The notes under the pieces were generated by a model. It was not told the DNA's origin. It saw nothing but the letters and a program-made list of their open reading frames with translations, and did no database searches. 36,768 nt of DNA from the NCBI GenBank assembly GCA_017466325.1, contig JAFTUK010000046.1:1-36768 (forward strand), written 5' to 3'. Source of the DNA: Bacteroidaceae bacterium. Its GTDB lineage: Bacteria > Bacteroidota > Bacteroidia > Bacteroidales > Bacteroidaceae. The position numbers were made by a program, and so were the translations under genes. Shown here piece after piece: positions 33,230 to 36,768 of this stretch; position 1 is the stretch's first letter, and every line of letters begins with the position of its first letter.

Positions 33230-34423
33230 ATGGAAATTAGAACAGACTATTCAAAGGCACAATTTCAGAATAACGGCCGTTTGAAATTGCTCATCATCGT
33301 TGGCACCAGACCGGAAATCATCCGTCTGGCAGCAGTCATCAACAAGTGTCGTAAATACTTTGACACACTTTTGGCACATACAGGCCAGAACTATGATTAT
33401 AATCTCAATGGCGTCTTCTTCCATGACCTTAAACTCGATGCACCAGACATTTATATGGATGCAGTAGGAGAGGACTTGGGAGAAACAATGGGCAACATCA
33501 TTGCCAAAAGTTATAAGGTGATGGTTGAAACCAATCCCGATGCCGTCTTGGTTCTTGGCGACACCAATTCCTGTCTTAGTGTAATAGGGGCAAAACGCCT
33601 GCATATACCCATTTTTCACATGGAGGCTGGTAATCGTTGCAAGGACGAGTGTTTGCCGGAAGAAACAAACCGACGCATAGTGGACATCATATCCGATGTG
33701 AACCTTGCCTATAGCGAGCATGCACGTCGTTACCTTGCCGATTGTGGTTTGCCTAAGGAACGCACCTACGTAACAGGCTCTCCAATGGCAGAAGTGCTGC
33801 ATCAGAACTTGCCAGAGATTGAAAGCAGCGACATCCACCAACGTCTGGGACTCGAAAAAGGCAAATACATCCTTCTCAGTGCCCACCGTGAGGAAAACAT
33901 AGACACCGAGAAGAACTTCCGGTCGCTATTCAGTGCCATCAATGCCATGGCAGAGAAATATGATATGCCCATCCTCTACAGTTGTCATCCCCGTAGCCGT
34001 AAGCGTCTTGAATCCACAGGCTTTATCCTCGACAGACGGGTTATGCGTCAGGAACCTATGGGATTTCACGACTACAATTGTCTTCAGATGAATGCCTTTG
34101 CAGTAGTCAGCGACAGTGGAACCTTGCCCGAGGAGAGTTCTTTCTTTACCTCCGTAGGTCATCCATTCCCGGCAGTATGCATACGCACCAGCACAGAGCG
34201 TCCCGAAGCCTTGGACAAAGGATGTTTCATTATTGCAGGTATCAACGAGCACGACCTCCTGCAGGCTGTAGATACAGCCGTTGAAATGGTTAAAAACGGA
34301 GACAACGGAATACCTGTTCCAGATTACATAGAAGAAAACGTATCCACTAAAGTTGTCAAAATCATCCAGTCGTATACAGGTATTGTAAATAAAATGGTCT
34401 GGCGTAAGGAATCGAACGATTAG
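33230..34423 (+). CDS. capG: CapG-type UDP-N-acetylglucosamine 2-epimerase-like enzyme
   Basis: CapG epimerises C2 of UDP-6-deoxy-TalNAc to give UDP-L-FucNAc, the third step after CapE and CapF. The 397-residue product belongs to the WecB/MnaA fold: LLIIVGTRPEIIRLAAVI at residues 20-37, HTGQNYDYN, DTNSCLSV, HMEAGNRCKDECLPEETNR with the conserved Glu and Arg, and SAHREENID, then DSGTLPEESSFF. CapG rather than WecB is chosen because capE and capF lie just upstream. The ATG at 33230 gives about 15 extra residues before the first strand. It sits 655 bp from capF, so expression may need read-through. Confidence 0.92.
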   Translation: MEIRTDYSKAQFQNNGRLKLLIIVGTRPEIIRLAAVINKCRKYFDTLLAHTGQNYDYNLNGVFFHDLKLDAPDIYMDAVGEDLGETMGNIIAKSYKVMVETNPDAVLVLGDTNSCLSVIGAKRLHIPIFHMEAGNRCKDECLPEETNRRIVDIISDVNLAYSEHARRYLADCGLPKERTYVTGSPMAEVLHQNLPEIESSDIHQRLGLEKGKYILLSAHREENIDTEKNFRSLFSAINAMAEKYDMPILYSCHPRSRKRLESTGFILDRRVMRQEPMGFHDYNCLQMNAFAVVSDSGTLPEESSFFTSVGHPFPAVCIRTSTERPEALDKGCFIIAGINEHDLLQAVDTAVEMVKNGDNGIPVPDYIEENVSTKVVKIIQSYTGIVNKMVWRKESND

Positions 34424-34433
34424 CATTGAAAGT

Positions 34434-34519
34434 AAGGAGGGTAAGGAGAGGAGAGAAAGTAAGGATGGTAAGGAAAGTAGAGAGAGGATAGAGAGTAAGG
34501 AGAGGAGAGAAAGTAAGGA
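34434..34519. repeat. Purine-rich repeat tract
   Basis: A G/A-only-like tract of gtaagga, gagaga and ggatag motifs. The 34 nt at 34468-34501 recur exactly at 36694-36727. A relative lies at 32578-32610. No gene is seen in it. Confidence 0.8.
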
Positions 34520-34568
34520 GGTTCAAAAATAAAGGTTATTATCACCATAACGTCAATGACTGATTCGG
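34520..34568. repeat. Copy of dispersed ggttcaaaaataaag repeat
   Basis: Matches 29916-29965 in the same orientation. It lies just before the promoter region of the AAA-ATPase gene. Confidence 0.75.
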
Positions 34569-34616
34569 CTAAAAAAGGCATAATATTGTAGTTGAATATA
34601 TAACGTAAACAAGGTT

Positions 34617-35744
34617 ATGAAGTACCCTATAGGCATACAACAGTTTGAGAAATTGCGTGAAGAGGATTGGGTTTATGTAGACAAGACTATGCAAATCTAC
34701 AATTTGGTTCAGGGAGGCACATGCTATTTCCTAAGCCGTCCCCGCCGTTTCGGTAAGAGCATGCTGTTGTCTACACTGGAAGCCTATTTCCAGGGAAAGA
34801 AGCATCTGTTCCGTGGACTTGCCATAGAACAGCTGGAAACGGAATGGGCAGAGCATGCCGTGCTGCATATAGACCTGAATGCCAAGCCATTCCAAAAAAT
34901 AGAGGATTTATATGACTTGCTTAACGACCAGCTTACCATTTACGAGAAGATGTATGACAGCGCGGCTGTGGACAAAAGTCCCGAAGGTCGCCTGCGCCAG
35001 CTGATACGTGCTGCCAAGCAGAAGACCGGTCGCAATGTAGTTGTTCTTGTTGACGAATACGACAAGCCCATGCTTCAGGCCATAGGCAACGAGGAGTTGC
35101 AGACGGAGTTCCGCAATGCTCTGAAGGCCTTTTATGGTGTATTGAAGAGTGCCGACGGTGACTTGCGTTTTGCCATGCTGACGGGTGTGACCAAGTTCAG
35201 CAAGGTGAGTGTGTTCAGCGACCTGAACAACCTGAAGGACATATCTATGAGTCCGCACTTCCATGATATATGCGGTATTACGGAAGCAGAACTTCATGCA
35301 GTCTTTGACGAGGAAGTTTGCAAACTGGCAGTTGTCAATGAGCAAACCAAAGAGGAGGCATACGAAACATTGCGCCAGCGTTACGACGGTTATCATTTCT
35401 GCCCCAATTCTTCAGGACTGTATAACCCGTTCAGTGTTCTGCTGACATTGAGCGAGCGTCAGTACGGCAGTTACTGGTTCAGCACGGGTACACCAACATA
35501 TTTGGTACAGCTGATGAAGGAGGCAGACCTGAATCCCTCGGCTCTGTCTGGCTACGAGGCAAGCGCCAGCGAACTGGATAGCATACAGATCAGTGTGGAC
35601 AATCCCATAGCAGTGCTGTATCAGAGCGGTTATCTTACCATTAAAGGATATGACAAGGAGGTACAGCTATATTCCTTGGATTTTCCTAACAAGGAGGTTG
35701 AAGAAGGGTTTAAGCATTTAACGAGATATGTTAATGCTCGTTGA
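34617..35744 (+). pseudogene. AAA-ATPase-like (pfam09820) gene lacking its nuclease half
   Basis: The N-terminal 366 residues match the AAA-ATPase_like/PDDEXK_9 family, common in Bacteroidales and of unknown role. Marks are KYPIGIQQFEKLREEDWVYV, the altered P-loop SRPRRFGKSML (residues 40-50), Walker-B-like VVLVDEYDKPML, and ISMSPHFHDICGITEAEL. Full proteins are about 510-530 residues and end in a PDDEXK_9 nuclease domain; here similarity stops after FPNKEVEEGF and the frame ends in ten unrelated residues at 35744. The missing C-terminus reappears as a 21-codon remnant at 36201-36266. It may still make a stable ATPase domain, but I judge it a broken gene. Confidence 0.85.
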
Positions 35745-35750
35745 AAGTTT

Positions 35751-35769
35751 AACGTTGAAGGTTTAACGA
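35751..35769. repeat. 19-bp inverted repeat, left of four-helix-bundle gene
   Basis: AACGTTGAAGGTTTAACGA. The reverse complement matches 36162-36180 at 18 of 19 positions. Confidence 0.9.
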
Positions 35770-35786
35770 AATATTCAAATCATATA

Positions 35787-36155
35787 ATGGAGGAGTTTAC
35801 TTATCGGAAGTTGCGAGTATATCAGCAAAGTAAGAAACTTGTACTTGTTATTTATGATTTACTAAAGTATTTTCCAAAAGAAGAAAATTATGCACTTTGT
35901 GACCAATTAAGACGTGCGGTTATCTCTATTCCCTCTAATATAGCAGAAGGTATTAGTAGGGCATCTCATAAAGAGCAAGTGCATTTTCTTGAAATTTCTT
36001 TTGGTTCTTTGAATGAAGTAATGTGCCAAATAGAGATTGCTAATGAATTGGGAATAATTAGTCAAGAGAATTTGTTATTAGTTGAGGATTATTATAAATT
36101 AATTTCCCAAATGCTTTCTGGTCTAAGGCGTTCAATAATAGAGGGGCATGCCTGA
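35787..36155 (+). CDS. Four-helix-bundle protein (S23/IVP family)
   Basis: The 122-residue protein is a member of the S23/intervening-sequence family (TIGR02436), first seen in inserts within 23S rRNA genes and related to Avd proteins of diversity-generating retroelements. The signature SIPSNIAEGISRASHKEQ (residues ~52-69) and the opening FTYRKLRVYQQSKKLVL fit well. The gene is much more AT-rich than its neighbours, suggesting acquisition. It lies between 19-bp inverted repeats and occupies the place of the AAA-ATPase nuclease domain. The molecular function of these proteins is not established; nucleic-acid binding is suspected. Confidence 0.92.
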   Translation: MEEFTYRKLRVYQQSKKLVLVIYDLLKYFPKEENYALCDQLRRAVISIPSNIAEGISRASHKEQVHFLEISFGSLNEVMCQIEIANELGIISQENLLLVEDYYKLISQMLSGLRRSIIEGHA

Positions 36156-36161
36156 TTTTAA

Positions 36162-36180
36162 TCGTTCAACCTTCAACGTT
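36162..36180. repeat. 19-bp inverted repeat, right of four-helix-bundle gene
   Basis: TCGTTCAACCTTCAACGTT, reverse complement of the left arm with one mismatch. Imperfect further units (ttcatcgttcaacg) continue to 36192. Confidence 0.9.
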
Positions 36181-36200
36181 CATCGTTCAACGTTTTTATA

Positions 36201-36266
36201 ATGATAGGTGCCAACATCACCAGTGCAACACGAAACATCGACCGCTGGGTGGTGGAGAACGATTAA
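36201..36266 (+). pseudogene. Detached C-terminus of the AAA-ATPase/PDDEXK_9 gene
   Basis: Codons from 36201 read MIGANITSATRNIDRWVVEND and stop at TAA 36264. This matches the usual end of the AAA-ATPase/PDDEXK_9 family, where IGVNFS-x-ETRNI-x-x-W-like residues close the protein. The distance from the start of the truncated gene at 34617 is an exact multiple of three. It is too short to function alone. Confidence 0.65.
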
Positions 36267-36278
36267 CGTTTAACGTTT

Positions 36279-36310
36279 ACTGCTTTAGCTTGATGAGCGA
36301 AGGCGAATAA
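36279..36310. repeat. 32-bp inverted repeat, right arm
   Basis: Begins actgctttagcttgatgagc; inverted match to 33064-33095 with one mismatch. Confidence 0.85.
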
Positions 36311-36329
36311 TCCACAGAAAGCACAGATA

Positions 36330-36431
36330 ATCAGAGATTCTTGTGCTGATTCTTATAATAAATTATTCAAATAGATTTGATAATTTCTCATAATTATCAT
36401 CACAGACAAGGTCTTCGCAGGAATCTCTGAT
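36330..36431. other. Long noncoding hairpin
   Basis: ATCAGAGATTCTTG (36330-36343) pairs with CAGGAATCTCTGAT (36418-36431) at 13 of 14 Watson-Crick positions plus a wobble. GATAATT (36379-36385) and AATTATC (36392-36398) form an inner stem. No coding potential is visible here. Confidence 0.6.
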
Positions 36432-36491
36432 ACGGATAGGAATAAAGAATAGACCGCGAATCACGCGAATCTGACGAATCTGCTTTTTTTC

Positions 36492-36653
36492 AAATCAACG
36501 AGATTGAACAGACCTTAGACAGAATTTTCAGTATTAGAGATTATAGTGCTTTGCACTTGGGACTATGTCCTTGATTGGTTCTATTTGTAAGAAAACAAAC
36601 GAGTTTGCTTTATTCCAAAGATAACCAATCTCATTAATCTCTAATCCTTCCGT
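36492..36653 (+). ncRNA. Candidate structured RNA/repeat, copy B
   Basis: Second copy of 32653-32813. The outer stem is TTAGAGATTA (36534-36543) with TAATCTCTAA (36635-36644). The inner stem is GATTGGTT/AACCAATC, eight perfect pairs. Relative to copy A, one A-T pair has become G-C on both sides and a mismatch has been repaired, which supports conserved pairing. Strand is inferred. Confidence 0.5.
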
Positions 36654-36689
36654 TTGAATCAGTGTTATCGTGTTGAAGGTAATTACATC

Positions 36690-36752
36690 TATAGTAAGGA
36701 AAGTAGAGAGAGGATAGAGAGTAAGGATGGTAGAGAGATTAGAGAAAGTGGA
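36690..36752. repeat. Purine-rich repeat tract, second copy
   Basis: Contains the exact 34-nt copy (36694-36727) of 34468-34501, followed by related gagaga sequence and gattaacgtt at the window edge. Confidence 0.8.
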
Positions 36753-36768
36753 ATAAATGATTAACGTT

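Overview
This window looks like a chromosomal segment from a Bacteroidales bacterium, most likely Prevotella or a close relative. The evidence is the promoter style (TTTG, about 19-20 nt, TAnnTTTG, with very short leaders), the almost complete absence of Shine-Dalgarno sequences, a complete Bat (aerotolerance) gene cluster, a protein joining HU and LysM domains, an UpxY-like NusG paralogue, and intergenic DNA crowded with short repeats. I see no tRNA, rRNA, CRISPR array or intact insertion sequence.

Layout. (1) 1-2500: the tail of an unknown gene, then leftward defence-like genes: an Abi_2/HEPN gene without a good start codon, a Gdx/SugE-type SMR exporter, a small unknown gene, and a zeta-toxin-like P-loop kinase overlapping that small gene. 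(2) 2500-7080: leftward trmD, a four-unit 86-bp tandem array holding its promoter, then rightward genes for a BaiN/HI0933-type flavoprotein, a SpoU rRNA/tRNA methyltransferase and a Cof-type HAD phosphatase, closed by a bidirectional terminator. (3) 7090-13204: leftward genes for a small lipoprotein, an MFS transporter, an S9 peptidase lipoprotein and yidC. (4) 13340-26794: a long rightward core block of ftsY, rimO, HU and HU-TM-LysM, then after a hairpin pair and a new promoter the moxR-DUF58-batABCDE-PAP2 operon. (5) 26795-28583: a leftward pair of an elongated NusG/UpxY-like antiterminator and an AraC regulator. (6) 28700-36768: a variable region with an Rpn-family nuclease, a capsule locus capE-capF-capG for UDP-N-acetyl-L-fucosamine, a broken AAA-ATPase gene, a four-helix-bundle (S23/IVP-type) gene, and long repeat-rich noncoding stretches.

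How the genes work together. YidC and FtsY, divergently transcribed, both serve membrane-protein insertion. MoxR, DUF58 and BatA-E probably form one envelope complex, with MoxR remodelling VWA-domain proteins. CapE, CapF and CapG convert UDP-GlcNAc to UDP-L-FucNAc for surface polysaccharide, and the NusG-like protein is the likely antiterminator.

The most unusual signals are: a four-helix-bundle gene bracketed by 19-bp inverted repeats, sitting exactly where the nuclease half of an AAA-ATPase gene should be, with the detached C-terminus of that ATPase still present; a ~160-bp repeat in two copies that folds into a cloverleaf-like shape with a compensatory base-pair change; the 86-bp array in which every unit carries a trmD-like promoter; and the HU-TM-LysM protein, which could tether DNA to the cell wall. 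All family assignments come from reading motifs by eye; no database search was run.
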